From Histidinibacterium lentulum (GTDB lineage Bacteria; Pseudomonadota; Alphaproteobacteria; Rhodobacterales; Rhodobacteraceae), in contig NZ_ML119084.1 of the NCBI RefSeq assembly GCF_003789055.1, forward strand, positions 417,136-481,135: a DNA stretch of 64,000 bases. The letters run 5' to 3'. A program made the translations under genes and the position numbers. Below the pieces are notes generated by a model, which was not told where the DNA came from, searched no databases, and was given only the letters and a program-made list of their open reading frames with translations. The first letter of the stretch is position 1, and every line of letters begins with the position of its first letter. Positions 33,516-42,598 of the stretch are shown here, one piece after another.

Positions 33516-35792
33516 CTAGCGCCGCGTCCGCTTGACCTTCCGTGCCGTCTTGGCGGCTTTCTGCTTGGCCTGCGCAATCTTGCGGCGCGGCGGCTTGCCT
33601 CTCGGCCCGCCCTTGCGACCCGGCCTGCCACCGCCGCCGCTGCCGCTGCCGCCGCCCGGCATGTCGATCATGTCTAGGATCAGCCCGCCGGTCACCGGCG
33701 CCACCTCGCGGATACGCACCTTCACCCGCATCCCCATGCGGATCTCGATCCCCGTCTCGGACCCCATGAGTGTCTGGCTGTCGCGGTCGTAATGGAAATA
33801 TTCGTCACCGAGGTCGCGGATCGGAACCAGCCCGTCCGCCCCCGTCCCGTCGAGCTTCACGAAGACCCCGAACTTCGCGATCCCCGCGATCCGTCCGCCG
33901 ATCTCCGCGCCGACACGGTCCGCCAGATAGGCGGCCAGATACCTGTCCGTCGTGTCCCGCTCCGCCGCCATCGACCGTCGCTCGGTGTCGGAGATATGCT
34001 TGGCCGTCGCCTCCAGGTCTTCGATCTCGTCCCGTGAAAGACCGTCCTTCCCCCAACCATGGGCCGACACCAGGGCGCGATGCACCACGAGGTCCGAGTA
34101 CCGCCGGATCGGCGAGGTGAAATGCGCGTAGTTCCGCAAGGCCAGACCGAAATGGCCGAAATTCTCCGGACTGTAATAGGCCTGCTGCATGGATCTGAGC
34201 GTCGCCATCGAGATGAGCTCGCTCTCCTCTGTCTCCGCCGCCTGCCCCAGCAGCCGGTTGAGATGCGCCGTCTTCAGCACCTGTCCCTTGGCCAGCGTCA
34301 GCCCCGCCGCCTCCGCCACCTCGCGCAGCGCATCGAGCTTGTCGGGATCGGGCTCCTCGTGCACCCGGAAGAGCAGCGGCGACCGCTTCTCGATCAGGGT
34401 CTCGGCGGCGGCCACATTGGCCAGCACCATGAACTCCTCGATCAGCCGGTGCGCGTCCAGCCGCTCCTTCTGCTCGACCGACACCACCTTGCCGTCCTCG
34501 CCCAGCACGATCTTGCGCTCCGGCAGGTCGAGCTCCAGCGGCTGCCGCCTCTCCCGCGCCGCCTTCAGCGCGCGATAGGCGGCATAGAGCGGCTCCAGCA
34601 CCGGCGCCAGAAGCGGCCCGGTCCTGTCATTGGGCTCTCCGTCCACGGCCGCCTGCACCTCCTCGTAGGTCAGCGAGGCGGGCGAGCGCATCAGGCCCCG
34701 ATGGAACGAATGCCCGATCTTCTCGCCCTCGGCGTCGATCCGCATCCGCACGGCGATGCAGGCCCGCGGCACGCCCTCGTGGAGCGAGCAGAGATCCCCC
34801 GACAGCCGGTCCGGCAGCATCGGCACCACACGGTCCGGGAAATAGGTGGAATTGCCGCGCTTCCTCGCCTCGCGGTCCAGCGCCGAGCCGGGCCGGACGT
34901 AATGGGCCACATCCGCGATGGCGACCCACAGCACATGCCCGCCCGTGTTCTTCGGGTCCTCGTCCGGATGGGCGTGGCAGGCGTCGTCATGGTCCCGGGC
35001 ATCGGACGGGTCGATGGTGATCAGCGGCAGGTCCCGCAGGTCCTCCCGCCCCGAGAGGCCCGCCGGCGTCATCCCGTCCGCCTCCGCCACCACCGCATCC
35101 GGGAAGCGGTCGGGAATCCCGTGCTGGTGGATGGCGATCAGGCTCACCGCCCGCGGCTCCGACGGATCGCCCAGCCGCGCGAGGATGCGCGCCCGCGGCA
35201 AGCCGAGGCGCCCCTTCGGCCCCGCCTGTTCGGCCTCGACCAGCTCGCCGTCCCGCGCGCCGTGGTCCTCGCCCGGCGCCACGGTCCATTCCCGATCGGA
35301 GCCCTTGTCCACCGGCAGGATCCGCCCGCCCTCGGAGCCCTTGCGGAACACCCCGAGGATCTTCAGCGGGTTGGAGCCGATCCTGCGGATCAGCCGCGCG
35401 CTGTAGGCATGGTCCTCGCCCTCGACCTCGGTCAGCCGGGCGAGAATGCGGTTGCCTGCGCCCAGTGCCGGATCGCTGTCCCTCGGGATCACGAGCACCC
35501 GGGGCTCCGGCCCCTCCCCCTGCCATTCCAGCGGCCGCGCGAAAAGATCGCCGTCCGCATCGGGCCCGGTCACCTGCAGGATCGCAACCGGCGGCAGCTT
35601 GTCGGGGTCGCGGTAGCTGCGTCCGCGCTTCTCGAGATGCCCCTCGTCCTCCAGTTCCCTGAGGAGCCGCTTGAGGTCGATCCGCGCCGCGCCCTTGAGG
35701 CCGAAGGCCTTGGCGATGTCGCGCTTGGACGTCTGCGTGGGGTTCTCGGAGATCCAGTCGAGGACCTCCTCCTTGGAGGGGATCTGGGCCAT
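33516..35792 (-). CDS. rnr: ribonuclease R
   Basis: A 758-residue processive 3'-5' exoribonuclease. The N-terminal helix-turn-helix and cold-shock-like domains come first (MAQIPSKEEVLDWISENPTQ), then the RNB domain with active-site aspartates in IDPSDARDHDDACHAH and HFTSPIRRYSDLVVHRAL, then an S1 domain (GGRIAGIAKFGVFVKLDGTG) and a Lys/Arg-rich tail. It degrades structured RNA and stalled-translation mRNAs. ATG at 35790-35792 gives the expected start. It lies 52 nt upstream of the transglycosylase gene. Confidence 0.96.
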   Translation of the reverse strand: MAQIPSKEEVLDWISENPTQTSKRDIAKAFGLKGAARIDLKRLLRELEDEGHLEKRGRSYRDPDKLPPVAILQVTGPDADGDLFARPLEWQGEGPEPRVLVIPRDSDPALGAGNRILARLTEVEGEDHAYSARLIRRIGSNPLKILGVFRKGSEGGRILPVDKGSDREWTVAPGEDHGARDGELVEAEQAGPKGRLGLPRARILARLGDPSEPRAVSLIAIHQHGIPDRFPDAVVAEADGMTPAGLSGREDLRDLPLITIDPSDARDHDDACHAHPDEDPKNTGGHVLWVAIADVAHYVRPGSALDREARKRGNSTYFPDRVVPMLPDRLSGDLCSLHEGVPRACIAVRMRIDAEGEKIGHSFHRGLMRSPASLTYEEVQAAVDGEPNDRTGPLLAPVLEPLYAAYRALKAARERRQPLELDLPERKIVLGEDGKVVSVEQKERLDAHRLIEEFMVLANVAAAETLIEKRSPLLFRVHEEPDPDKLDALREVAEAAGLTLAKGQVLKTAHLNRLLGQAAETEESELISMATLRSMQQAYYSPENFGHFGLALRNYAHFTSPIRRYSDLVVHRALVSAHGWGKDGLSRDEIEDLEATAKHISDTERRSMAAERDTTDRYLAAYLADRVGAEIGGRIAGIAKFGVFVKLDGTGADGLVPIRDLGDEYFHYDRDSQTLMGSETGIEIRMGMRVKVRIREVAPVTGGLILDMIDMPGGGSGSGGGGRPGRKGGPRGKPPRRKIAQAKQKAAKTARKVKRTRR

Positions 35793-35925
35793 GCAGCGCA
35801 CCTAGCACGCCCGCCCGCCCCCGTCATGGCCGAAAGCCCACCTCTCCCCGGGTACGCAGTCCTGCGCACCGCCCCCTCACCGCACCATGCATCCCCCGGC
35901 CGAGGGTCCAGCCCGTCGCGCCAGT

Positions 35926-36059
35926 GCCACATGCCTCGCCGTCCCGGAAAAAGCGCCTCCCGCGTAGGGTGGGTTTCCAACCCACCGCCCGCGCCACAAG
36001 CCTCGCCGTCCCGAAAGAAGCGGCTCCCGCGTAGGGTGGGTTTCCAACCCACCGGCCAC
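35926..36059. repeat. two tandem 67-bp units carrying a palindromic 23-mer
   Basis: Two direct units of 67 bp start at 35926 and 35993. Each has GCCTCGCCGTCCCG, a stretch of A/G residues, then a palindromic 23-mer (35964-35986; 36031-36053) of GTAGGGTGGG, TTT, CCAACCCACC. A divergent third 23-mer is at 42538-42560. They fill the rnr-dapE gap. Frames across such repeats read as GWVSNPP/VGFQPT, a common false protein. Confidence 0.85.
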
Positions 36060-36068
36060 CCCCGAGGA

Positions 36069-37223
36069 TCACCCGGCGAAATACCGCTCCAGCACCCGCC
36101 CGTAGATCGCCGTCAGCCGGACCACGTCCTCGACCGCCACGCGCTCGTCCACGGCATGCATCCCCCGGCCCACGAGGCCGAACTCCACCACCGGGCAGTG
36201 GTCCTTCACGAACCGCGCGTCCGAGGTTCCGCCCGTGGTCGACAGGACCGGCCGCAGCCCGGTCTCCGCCTCCACCGCGCCCGCGACGAGATCCGACAGC
36301 GCGCCCGGCGGCGTCAGGAAGGCTTCGCCCGAGACCTTCACCGACACGTCCACATGCACCCCGAACTCGGCGCCCACCGCCGCGGCCTCCGCCTCCAGCC
36401 ACCCGGTCAACGACGCACCGGAATGCAGGTCGTTGAAGCGGATGTTCACCGTGGCCCTCGCCCGCTCCGGGATCACGTTGGTCGCGGGGTTCCCGGTGTC
36501 CACTGTCACCACCGCCAGTGTCGAGGGGTCGAAATGCGCCGTCCCCTCGTCGAGCCGGTGCGCGGCGAGCCGGTCCGCCAGCCGCACCAGCGCGTGCACC
36601 GGGTTCCGTGCCCGGTCCGGATAGGCCGAATGCCCCTGCACCCCCGTCACCGTCAGGAAGGCGTTGAGCGACCCGCGCCGGCCGATCTTCATCATCTCGC
36701 CCAGCGTCTCGGGGCAGGTCGGCTCGCCGACGAGACAGACGTCCATCCGCTCGCCCTCCCGGTCCATCCAGTCGAGCAGCGCCCGCGTGCCGTCCACCGC
36801 GTCGCCCTCCTCGTCGCCCGTGATGGCGAGGATCACCGCACCGCCCCCGGGCGGCGTCTCGGTCACGAACCGGATTGCGGCGGCGGCAAAGGCCGCGACG
36901 CCCGATTTCATGTCCACCGCGCCCCGCCCCCAGAGAGCGCCCTCCGCGATCTCGCCCGAGAACGGCGGCCGGGACCAGTCCGCCGCATCCCCCGGCGGAA
37001 CCACGTCCACATGCCCGTTGAAGCCGAAGGTCCGCACAGCCCCCCTCTCGCCCCAGCGCGCGAAGAGGTTGCCGACACCGCCCCTCTCCACCCGCTCGCA
37101 GGCAAAGCCCGCCGCCGACAGCGCCTCCTCCAGCACCCCGAGCGCGCCCGCGTCGCGCGGGGTGACGGAGGCGCAGCGGACAAGGGCCTGGGTCAGGGCG
37201 ACGGGATCGGGGCTCGGGGACAT
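36069..37223 (-). CDS. dapE: succinyl-diaminopimelate desuccinylase
   Basis: A 384-residue M20-family di-zinc hydrolase that releases succinate from N-succinyl-LL-diaminopimelate for lysine and peptidoglycan synthesis. Motifs: [16 protein letters not shown] (first metal His/Asp), [28 protein letters not shown] (catalytic Glu pair) and the C-terminal [14 protein letters not shown]. The start ATG at 37221-37223 gives [20 protein letters not shown], the family start. dapD is 2.4 kb away on the same strand. Confidence 0.95.
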   Translation of the reverse strand: MSPSPDPVALTQALVRCASVTPRDAGALGVLEEALSAAGFACERVERGGVGNLFARWGERGAVRTFGFNGHVDVVPPGDAADWSRPPFSGEIAEGALWGRGAVDMKSGVAAFAAAAIRFVTETPPGGGAVILAITGDEEGDAVDGTRALLDWMDREGERMDVCLVGEPTCPETLGEMMKIGRRGSLNAFLTVTGVQGHSAYPDRARNPVHALVRLADRLAAHRLDEGTAHFDPSTLAVVTVDTGNPATNVIPERARATVNIRFNDLHSGASLTGWLEAEAAAVGAEFGVHVDVSVKVSGEAFLTPPGALSDLVAGAVEAETGLRPVLSTTGGTSDARFVKDHCPVVEFGLVGRGMHAVDERVAVEDVVRLTAIYGRVLERYFAG

Positions 37224-37540
37224 GGGCGGGCTCTCCTTCGCGGCCAGCGCTAGCGCGAAGCGGCCCGCGCCGCAACGCCACCCCTGTGGCGGCGGGGCGA
37301 CAACCCTCCGACGCTGCGACGCGCCTCGGTGACACGGGATCGGCGCCCGGCTACACTTTCCCCAACGAGAACCCCGAGGCAGGGTCGCACGAGCCGTATC
37401 CCCCGACGCCCGGCCCGCCCCCGTGCGCCGGTCCGTGCGGTCGCCCCCTCGACCCGCGCGAAGGTGACCATGCCGCCGATCCCGAAGCCGCCCCGGAGCC
37501 CGGCACCGACGACCGCAGGGCCGACGCCCGGCGCCGTCCG
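37224..37540. other. gap between dapE and the Hint-type pseudogene
   Basis: 317 nt divergent region. No recognisable gene, tRNA, terminator or repeat. A TACACTTTCCCC stretch near 37365 is the most AT-rich part. Frames reading into it from both sides look like shadows. Confidence 0.4.
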
Positions 37541-38333
37541 ATGAGCTGGCTCGCCCTCCGCACGGAGCCGCCCCGACCGGACGGCGCGCGCCTCCTGCCC
37601 GCGTCCGGCGCGTCGCCGGACTGGCCCGTGGCGCGCGGCACGCTCCTCCTCGACTGGCGGTTCGAGCCGGCCTTCGCCGCCCTGCCGCTTCTCGATTACG
37701 CCACCCGCGCGCCCTGGGAGGCGGGTGTCGCCCTGCGCTTCGCCCGGGACCGGCTGCGGATCGAGATCCGCCAGGGCCCGAGCCTCGCCAGCGCCTCGCT
37801 CCCCGTCGATGCGGCGCGCGCCGTGCACGGCTTTCTCGTCGCCGTGGCCTGGGACGGACCCGCTCGAAGCGGGCGGCTCGCGCTCCTCGATCCCGACGGC
37901 CGCATCGCGGCGGAGACCTCCATCGCGGGCCCCCCGCCCCTGACCATGGCTCTCGCCCTACATGGGCCTTTCGCGCGACATCTCCGCCTTCGGCGCGCAG
38001 CGGTTCGAGCTGACCGGCTCCGACGTGGAATACCTCTTCGACACCGACCGCGTCCGCTGCACCGCGTCCCAGCTCCTGCGCAGCCCTATGGCGCGGCGCG
38101 AGCCCGCGCCGCCGCTCATGCGCTACGTCTCCCCGGTGCTGGACCGGCCCGCGCTGCTCGACGTGGCGGGCCTCGGCTGCGAGACCCTGCGCCCCGGCCC
38201 GGAGGCCCTGCATCCGCGGACGGTGCTCGCCCGGATGCCGCGTACCCTCTGCCCGAGCGAAGACCCGGCCCCGCCGCGGACCCTGGCCGATTACGAGGCG
38301 ATGGATCTCCTCCACCGCCGCAGCGCGGCCTGA
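37541..38333 (+). pseudogene. Hint-domain-type protein with internal deletion and frameshift (decayed)
   Basis: Frame 1 from ATG 37541 gives an N-terminal beta-rich domain ([20 protein letters not shown] to about [15 protein letters not shown]). A second frame from about 37955 gives [40 protein letters not shown] and a C-terminus ending DLLHRRSAA at 38333. In the Rhodobacterales Hint proteins I recall, the same N-terminal domain and a PY-GL-RDI...GSEVEYMF tail flank a Hint core with GALRRGD-type motifs; here the core is absent and the halves are in different frames. An annotator might call the tail (ATG 37962) a separate 123-residue gene. Confidence 0.6.
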
Positions 38334-38345
38334 GCCGCGCCGCCC

Positions 38346-38654
38346 TCAGTCGTAGAAGGGCGTCATCTGCGCGACGATGACGGAGTTCTCCTCGAGCGCG
38401 CGGGCCATCAGCGCCCGCTCCTCCTCGGGAATGTCGTGCCCCTCGGCCTCCCGCTCGGCCAGCGTGCCGTAGCCCGACACGTCGAGCGGCGCCATGTCGG
38501 CGCGCTTGAGGATCGCCACGGTTTCCCGCACCGCCTCGGCCTCGTCCACGCCGCTCGCATAGACCATGAGAGCCGCCCCGGTCGCCGCCTCGGGCAGACC
38601 GTCGCCGGCCTTCCGGCCGACCTCGACGAGCAGGGTGTAGACCTCTTGCGCCAT
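38346..38654 (-). CDS. hypothetical protein, 102 aa
   Basis: A small soluble protein (MAQEVYTLLVEVGRKAGDGL; ATGAALMVYASGVDEAEAVR; DVSGYGTLAEREAEGHDIPE), acidic, without signal or membrane segment. The regular alternation suggests an alpha/beta fold of ferredoxin type, but I do not recognise a family. It lies in a leftward series between GlsB and the decayed Hint gene, separated from GlsB by a strong hairpin, so it may have its own promoter. Confidence 0.78.
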   Translation of the reverse strand: MAQEVYTLLVEVGRKAGDGLPEAATGAALMVYASGVDEAEAVRETVAILKRADMAPLDVSGYGTLAEREAEGHDIPEEERALMARALEENSVIVAQMTPFYD

Positions 38655-38670
38655 GCCCTCCTGTGGGTCG

Positions 38671-38702
38671 GCGGCGGGCCGGCGTCAAGCCCGGCCCGCC
38701 AC
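38671..38702 (-). terminator. terminator-like hairpin after glsB-type gene
   Basis: GCGGGCCGG (from about 38672) can pair with CCGGCCCGC (to about 38700) around the loop CGTCAAGC. It lies just 3' of the GlsB-family gene in its direction of transcription. There is no T-run, so termination would be weak or Rho-assisted. Confidence 0.45.
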
Positions 38703-38710
38703 CGTCCGCC

Positions 38711-38965
38711 TCAGGCGGAGCGCTTGAACATCCGCGCGACCCAGATCAGCAGGCTTGCCCCGATGAACCCCGCGATCAGCGATCCGAACCAGCCGTAGGC
38801 CGCGGTCCCGAAGATCAGCGAAGCGAGGAAGTTGAACACGATGGCGCCGACGATCCCCAGAAGGATGTTCATCAGGAGCCCCATGTTCGCGTTCATGAAT
38901 TTCTCGGCCAGCCACCCGGCGAGTCCGCCGATGATGATGGCCATGATCCAGCCTACACCTTGCAT
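38711..38965 (-). CDS. GlsB/YeaQ/YmgE family stress-response membrane protein
   Basis: An 84-residue protein with three hydrophobic helices (GWIMAIIIGGLAGWLAEKFM; MNILLGIVGAIVFNFLASLI; WFGSLIAGFIGASLLIWVAR), matching the GlsB/transglycosylase-associated family. These proteins are induced by envelope or general stress; the mechanism is unclear. GAAAGGACTGACTCA gives a strong ribosome site. Confidence 0.92.
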   Translation of the reverse strand: MQGVGWIMAIIIGGLAGWLAEKFMNANMGLLMNILLGIVGAIVFNFLASLIFGTAAYGWFGSLIAGFIGASLLIWVARMFKRSA

Positions 38966-39051
38966 TGAGTCAGTCCTTTCCGTCCGTTCGCCCGGCCGTT
39001 GCGGGCACTACCCGCGGTAACGGCCGGGCCGGGACGGTGTTCCGCCGCGCC

Positions 39052-39297
39052 TTACGGGCAGGCCGCGGTGAAGGTGCCGCCGGTCTGCGGATCGCGGTAG
39101 ACGCAGTTGCCGGCCTGGGTGCGCCGCAACACGTCCTGCGCGATGGCGGCGGTCGCGCCGCCGATCAGCGCCCCGCGCACCGGTTCGTCGTCGTCGATCA
39201 GCGCGCCGGCGGCCGCGCCGGCGGCGGCGGTGCCGGCTGGGTTCTCGCAGGCCGCGAGCAGCCAGATCGGGGTCAGAAGAGCGGCAAGACGTGTCAT
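39052..39297 (-). CDS. small lipoprotein with glycine-zipper-like segment
   Basis: An 81-residue lipoprotein: signal MTRLAALLTPIWLLAAC with lipobox LLAAC, then an Ala/Gly-rich stretch GTAAAGAAAGALIDDDEPVR and GALIGGATAAIAQDVL, and a C-terminal pair of cysteines (NCVYRD; TAACP). The Gly/Ala segment resembles 17-kDa surface-antigen/glycine-zipper proteins. AGGTACATTCC is a usable ribosome site. It should be attached to the outer membrane; function unknown. Confidence 0.78.
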   Translation of the reverse strand: MTRLAALLTPIWLLAACENPAGTAAAGAAAGALIDDDEPVRGALIGGATAAIAQDVLRRTQAGNCVYRDPQTGGTFTAACP

Positions 39298-39642
39298 GGA
39301 ATGTACCTCCGTGTTGGTCGGAGCGTCCGGACCGGGCCGGCCGGTGCGGGCGCACGGTAAAGGGGGAACCACGTCCCGCCGCGGGTGTTCCAACCGCTCC
39401 CCGCCCGCCGCCGGACAGGCCCGCAATCCCCGCCACCCCTCCACAGCGCCCCGCACCGCGCCGCCGCACCTGCACAACGCTCTCGCACCGGGTAGGCCGG
39501 GCTTGGCCCGGCAACGCCCCCTTCCCCCGCCACAAAACCCTCAAGAACGCGCGACCGCACCGTCCCGATTCTGTTGCGCGCCGATTTTCAATTGAAATCA
39601 ATGCCCTGACCGGCCGTCCACGCGTGGACGCCCCCGGAGGCC
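39298..39642. other. gap between lipoprotein and dapD
   Basis: 345 nt with no supported gene. It contains the GTAGG palindromic repeat copy at 39492-39512, a 12-bp palindrome TTTCAATTGAAA near 39590, and a 14-bp palindrome GTCCACGCGTGGAC near 39618 just 3' of dapD. These symmetric elements may be transcript-end or protein-binding sites; no T-run follows. Confidence 0.55.
39492..39512. repeat. GTAGG-type palindromic repeat, second copy
   Basis: GTAGGCCGGGCTTGGCCCGGC pairs as GCCGGG with CCCGGC. It resembles the copy that contains the cobN stop codon at 20345-20366. Confidence 0.55.
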
Positions 39643-40470
39643 TCAGTCCCGCAGAAGCTCGTTGATCCCGACCTTCGAGCGGGTCCGCTCGTCCACCCGC
39701 TTCACGATGACCGCGCAGTAAAGGTTCACGCCGCCGGCTGACGGCATCGAGCCCGAGACCACCACCGAGTACGGCGGCACCTCGCCATAGCTCACGCTGC
39801 CGGTTTCCCGGTCCACGATCTTCGTCGACTGCCCGATGTAGACGCCCATGCCGAGCACGGACCCCTCCCGCACGATGCAGCCCTCCACCACCTCGGACCG
39901 CGCGCCGATGAAGCAGTTGTCCTCGATGATCGTCGGGTTCGCCTGCATCGGCTCCAGCACGCCGCCGATCCCGACGCCGCCCGACAGATGCACGTTCCGG
40001 CCGATCTGCGCGCAGGAGCCGACCGTGGCCCATGTGTCCACCATCGTGCCCTCGCCCACATAGGCGCCGAGGTTCACGAAGGACGGCATCAGCACGACGC
40101 CCCTGCCGATGAAGGCCGACTTCCTCACGACGCAGTTCGGCACGGCGCGGAACCCCGCCGCGCGCCATTCCGCCTCGCCCCAGCCCGCGAACTTGCTGTC
40201 CACCTTGTCCCACCAGCCGCCACCCTGGGGCCCGCCGGGCTGCAATTCCATGTCCTTGATCCGGAACCCCAGCAGCACCGCCTTCTTGGCCCACTGGTTG
40301 ACGTGCCAGTCTCCGTCAGCCCCCCGCTCCGCCACGCGCAGCTCGCCGCTGTCGAGCGCGTTCAGCGTGGCCTCGATCGCCTCCCGGGTCTCGCCCCCGG
40401 TCGCGGGCGTGATGCCGTCGCGGTCGTCCCAGGCGGCCTCGATCACGGATTCCAGCTGATGCAGGGACAT
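39643..40470 (-). CDS. dapD: tetrahydrodipicolinate N-succinyltransferase
   Basis: A 275-residue left-handed beta-helix acyltransferase forming N-succinyl-2-amino-6-ketopimelate in the succinylase route of lysine synthesis. Hexapeptide repeats run through the centre ([40 protein letters not shown]), and [20 protein letters not shown] is highly conserved. The N-terminus [20 protein letters not shown] and length are typical. ATG at 40468-40470 follows GAGGAGCGCGAGGC. Longer upstream frames are not coding. Confidence 0.96.
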   Translation of the reverse strand: MSLHQLESVIEAAWDDRDGITPATGGETREAIEATLNALDSGELRVAERGADGDWHVNQWAKKAVLLGFRIKDMELQPGGPQGGGWWDKVDSKFAGWGEAEWRAAGFRAVPNCVVRKSAFIGRGVVLMPSFVNLGAYVGEGTMVDTWATVGSCAQIGRNVHLSGGVGIGGVLEPMQANPTIIEDNCFIGARSEVVEGCIVREGSVLGMGVYIGQSTKIVDRETGSVSYGEVPPYSVVVSGSMPSAGGVNLYCAVIVKRVDERTRSKVGINELLRD

Positions 40471-40645
40471 GCCTCGCGCTCCTCTCATGCTAAGTTGGCG
40501 CCTTGTGCCGCAACGTCCCCCCCGGCGCAATCGCGCGGGGACGCGAAAAATCTGCGGCTTTCGCCCCGGCGCCGCCACATCGGGACCGCGTCCCCGCCGG
40601 GACCGCCCGGCACAAGGCCTCGTCCCCCTCGACAGGAGCCTCTCC

Positions 40646-40906
40646 ATGACCAGACCCCTCGCCCTCGCCGCAGCTCTCCTGACGGTCCTGCCTCTCTCGG
40701 CCATCGCCCAGCAGATGCCCCGCACGCCCGCCATGACGCAGCCCGCCTCGGGCGACTACTGGATCGACCCCGCGACCGGCTGTTCCTACGTCCGCACCCA
40801 TGTGCCCGGCTGGCCGCCCGCCTGGCACCTGATCCGCAACGGCGCGCAAATCGGCCTGACGAACGCGCGCCGGGGCTGCGCCGTCACGCTGCGCGCCGGC
40901 GGCTGA
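40646..40906 (+). CDS. small secreted hypothetical protein
   Basis: An 86-residue protein with a signal peptide ([20 protein letters not shown], cleaved after AIAQ). The mature part has two cysteines and aromatic residues ([40 protein letters not shown]), which suggests a small disulphide-linked periplasmic protein. GACAGGAGCC precedes the ATG. It is divergent from dapD. No family recognised. Confidence 0.78.
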   Translation: MTRPLALAAALLTVLPLSAIAQQMPRTPAMTQPASGDYWIDPATGCSYVRTHVPGWPPAWHLIRNGAQIGLTNARRGCAVTLRAGG

Positions 40907-41043
40907 GCGCACGGGCGGCGCCCGCCTCCGCCGTGGCGCCGTCCCCTCCCGACGTCCGGGCCCGCGGCACCCCGCGTTGGACTTCCCCGCCGGACCCTGC
41001 CATCTAGCGTCCGACCCGGCAGACCGCCCCGGACGAGGACCAG

Positions 41044-41889
41044 ATGGACGACAAGCACCGCCACCCCCTGCGCGACAGCCGCCTCGACCGCACGACGGCC
41101 GAACACCGTCAGGCGACGCCGCAGGCTCTCTCGCCCACCTACCGGCTCGCCTTCGACGATCCCGATTTCCTGACGCGGCCCGAACTGCGGCCCGTGCGGC
41201 TCCAGCTCGAACTCCTTAAGCCCGAACTGGCCATGGACGAGGCCGGCATCGTCTCGACGATCGTGCTCTTCGGCGGCGCCCGCATCCCCGAGCCCTCCCG
41301 GCGCGACACCGCCCGCACCGAGACGCTGGCAGAGCTCAGCCGCTACTACGACCAGGCCCGCCGCTTCGCCCGGATGGTGACCGAGCGCAGTGTCGCCTCG
41401 GGCGGCGGCGCGGACGTCATCGTCACCGGCGGCGGGCCGGGCGTCATGGAGGCCGGAAACCGCGGCGCCGAGGACGCAGGCGGCCGGTCCATCGGCCTCG
41501 GCATCGTGCTGCCCCACGAACAGAGCCCGAACCCCTACATCACCCCCGAGCTCAGCTTCAACTTCCACTACTTCGCGATCCGCAAGATGCACTTCCTGAT
41601 GCGCGCCCGCGCGATCTGCGTCTTCCCCGGTGGCTTCGGCACCATGGACGAGCTCTTCGAAAGCCTGACGCTGATCCAGACCGGCCGCATGGAACGCGTG
41701 CCGGTCCTCCTCTTCGGGCGGCCCTTCTGGGAGCGGATCGTCAACTGGGAGGCCCTCGCCGACGCCGGCACGATCTCCCCCGAGGATCTCGAGCTCTTCC
41801 GCTACGTGGAGACCGCCGAGGAGGCCCTCGAGGCGATCGACACCTGGGAAGGCGCCGGTCAGCGCCGCGTGGTCATCCCGGGGCGGTAG
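41044..41889 (+). CDS. LOG family protein (TIGR00730-type Rossmann)
   Basis: A 281-residue protein with the LOG/lysine-decarboxylase-like motifs VTGGGPGVMEAGNRGAEDAG and VFPGGFGTMDELFESLTLIQ. Related proteins hydrolyse nucleoside 5'-monophosphates, in plants activating cytokinins. It has an extra N-terminal region of about 60 residues relative to short forms. ACGAGGACCAG precedes the ATG. It is convergent with the next, lower-GC gene at 10 nt. Confidence 0.9.
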   Translation: MDDKHRHPLRDSRLDRTTAEHRQATPQALSPTYRLAFDDPDFLTRPELRPVRLQLELLKPELAMDEAGIVSTIVLFGGARIPEPSRRDTARTETLAELSRYYDQARRFARMVTERSVASGGGADVIVTGGGPGVMEAGNRGAEDAGGRSIGLGIVLPHEQSPNPYITPELSFNFHYFAIRKMHFLMRARAICVFPGGFGTMDELFESLTLIQTGRMERVPVLLFGRPFWERIVNWEALADAGTISPEDLELFRYVETAEEALEAIDTWEGAGQRRVVIPGR

Positions 41890-41899
41890 CCCTTACCGG

Positions 41900-42385
41900 C
41901 TATCTTGCCGTTGGGTTCTCCTGCCGGTATTGAGCGATCCGCTCAATGGCGTATGCAAGAATTGGCTGATCGGGGTCATGAAAGGACTCCTGGCCACGTT
42001 TCTGCAGCGCATCGAACAGCGGATCGACCTCGTTCCACATTCGATCAAGAGCGGAACCTTCTGCCCGAGCCTGCTCAAGGTCCATACTATGGTGATCCAT
42101 ACAATACTGGATCATTTGCAGTGTCGCGCGCTGATCTGGCGTCGTCGGCCATCCGCCACGACCTTCGGCATATGCAAAGGACCACCCCCACATGAAGGAA
42201 AGTTCGATTGCCAGCATGTCGTCCGGATTATCTTGAATTTCAGCCGCGCCCTCCACTCCGACTAGATGTCCGGTGGCGAGCAACTGCTGCGTCAGAAAAC
42301 TCTTCCGACCAAAGGCCGACGCCTCCCTGAGCATCTTCTCGGCGCTAGGATCTACTTCCGTCCGCAGGAGCTTCGGCCATTTCAT
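41900..42385 (-). CDS. hypothetical protein, 161 aa, lower GC
   Basis: A soluble alpha-helical protein (MKWPKLLRTEVDPSAEKMLR; MLAIELSFMWGWSFAYAEGR; MIQYCMDHHSMDLEQARAEG). The gene and its flanks (about 41890-42540) are visibly poorer in GC than their neighbours, suggesting a transferred segment. No catalytic motif or family recognised. The start at 42383-42385 is the most natural, giving a charged N-terminus. Confidence 0.65.
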   Translation of the reverse strand: MKWPKLLRTEVDPSAEKMLREASAFGRKSFLTQQLLATGHLVGVEGAAEIQDNPDDMLAIELSFMWGWSFAYAEGRGGWPTTPDQRATLQMIQYCMDHHSMDLEQARAEGSALDRMWNEVDPLFDALQKRGQESFHDPDQPILAYAIERIAQYRQENPTAR

Positions 42386-42537
42386 CGGTCAACCCCAGAT
42401 CGGAATTCCTACTGATCTGATACTTGCCTGATCCTACCCAGCGATCAAGAACCGTACCACCTGAGCCATGATCGCAGTTCCGCAATGTCGACCATCATTC
42501 CGATGATGATGTTGGCGAAGAGTCCGCTCACCCCAAG

Positions 42538-42560
42538 GTAGGATGGGTTTCCAACCCATC
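42538..42560. repeat. third copy of the GTAGGGTGGG-type palindrome
   Basis: A 23-mer, GTAGGATGGG, TTT, CCAACCCATC, with compensating changes (G to A and C to T) that keep the stem paired, compared with copies at 35964 and 36031. It lies at the edge of the lower-GC segment. The compensatory change suggests that the hairpin, not the sequence, is maintained. Confidence 0.75.
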
Positions 42561-42598
42561 TCTCCCGAACGCTTCCCGAAACAGCGCTCCGCCGCGCC

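Noticed and set aside
35926..36068. Protein-like readings with repeated GWVSNPP and VGFQPT
   Set aside because: They come from the palindromic GTAGGGTGGG repeat and recur wherever that repeat occurs; not genes.
42445..42531. 28-codon minus-strand frame (VSGLFANIIIGMMVDIAELR...)
   Set aside because: Looks protein-like and may be the tail of a lost gene cut by the repeat at 42538, but too short and without a ribosome site.
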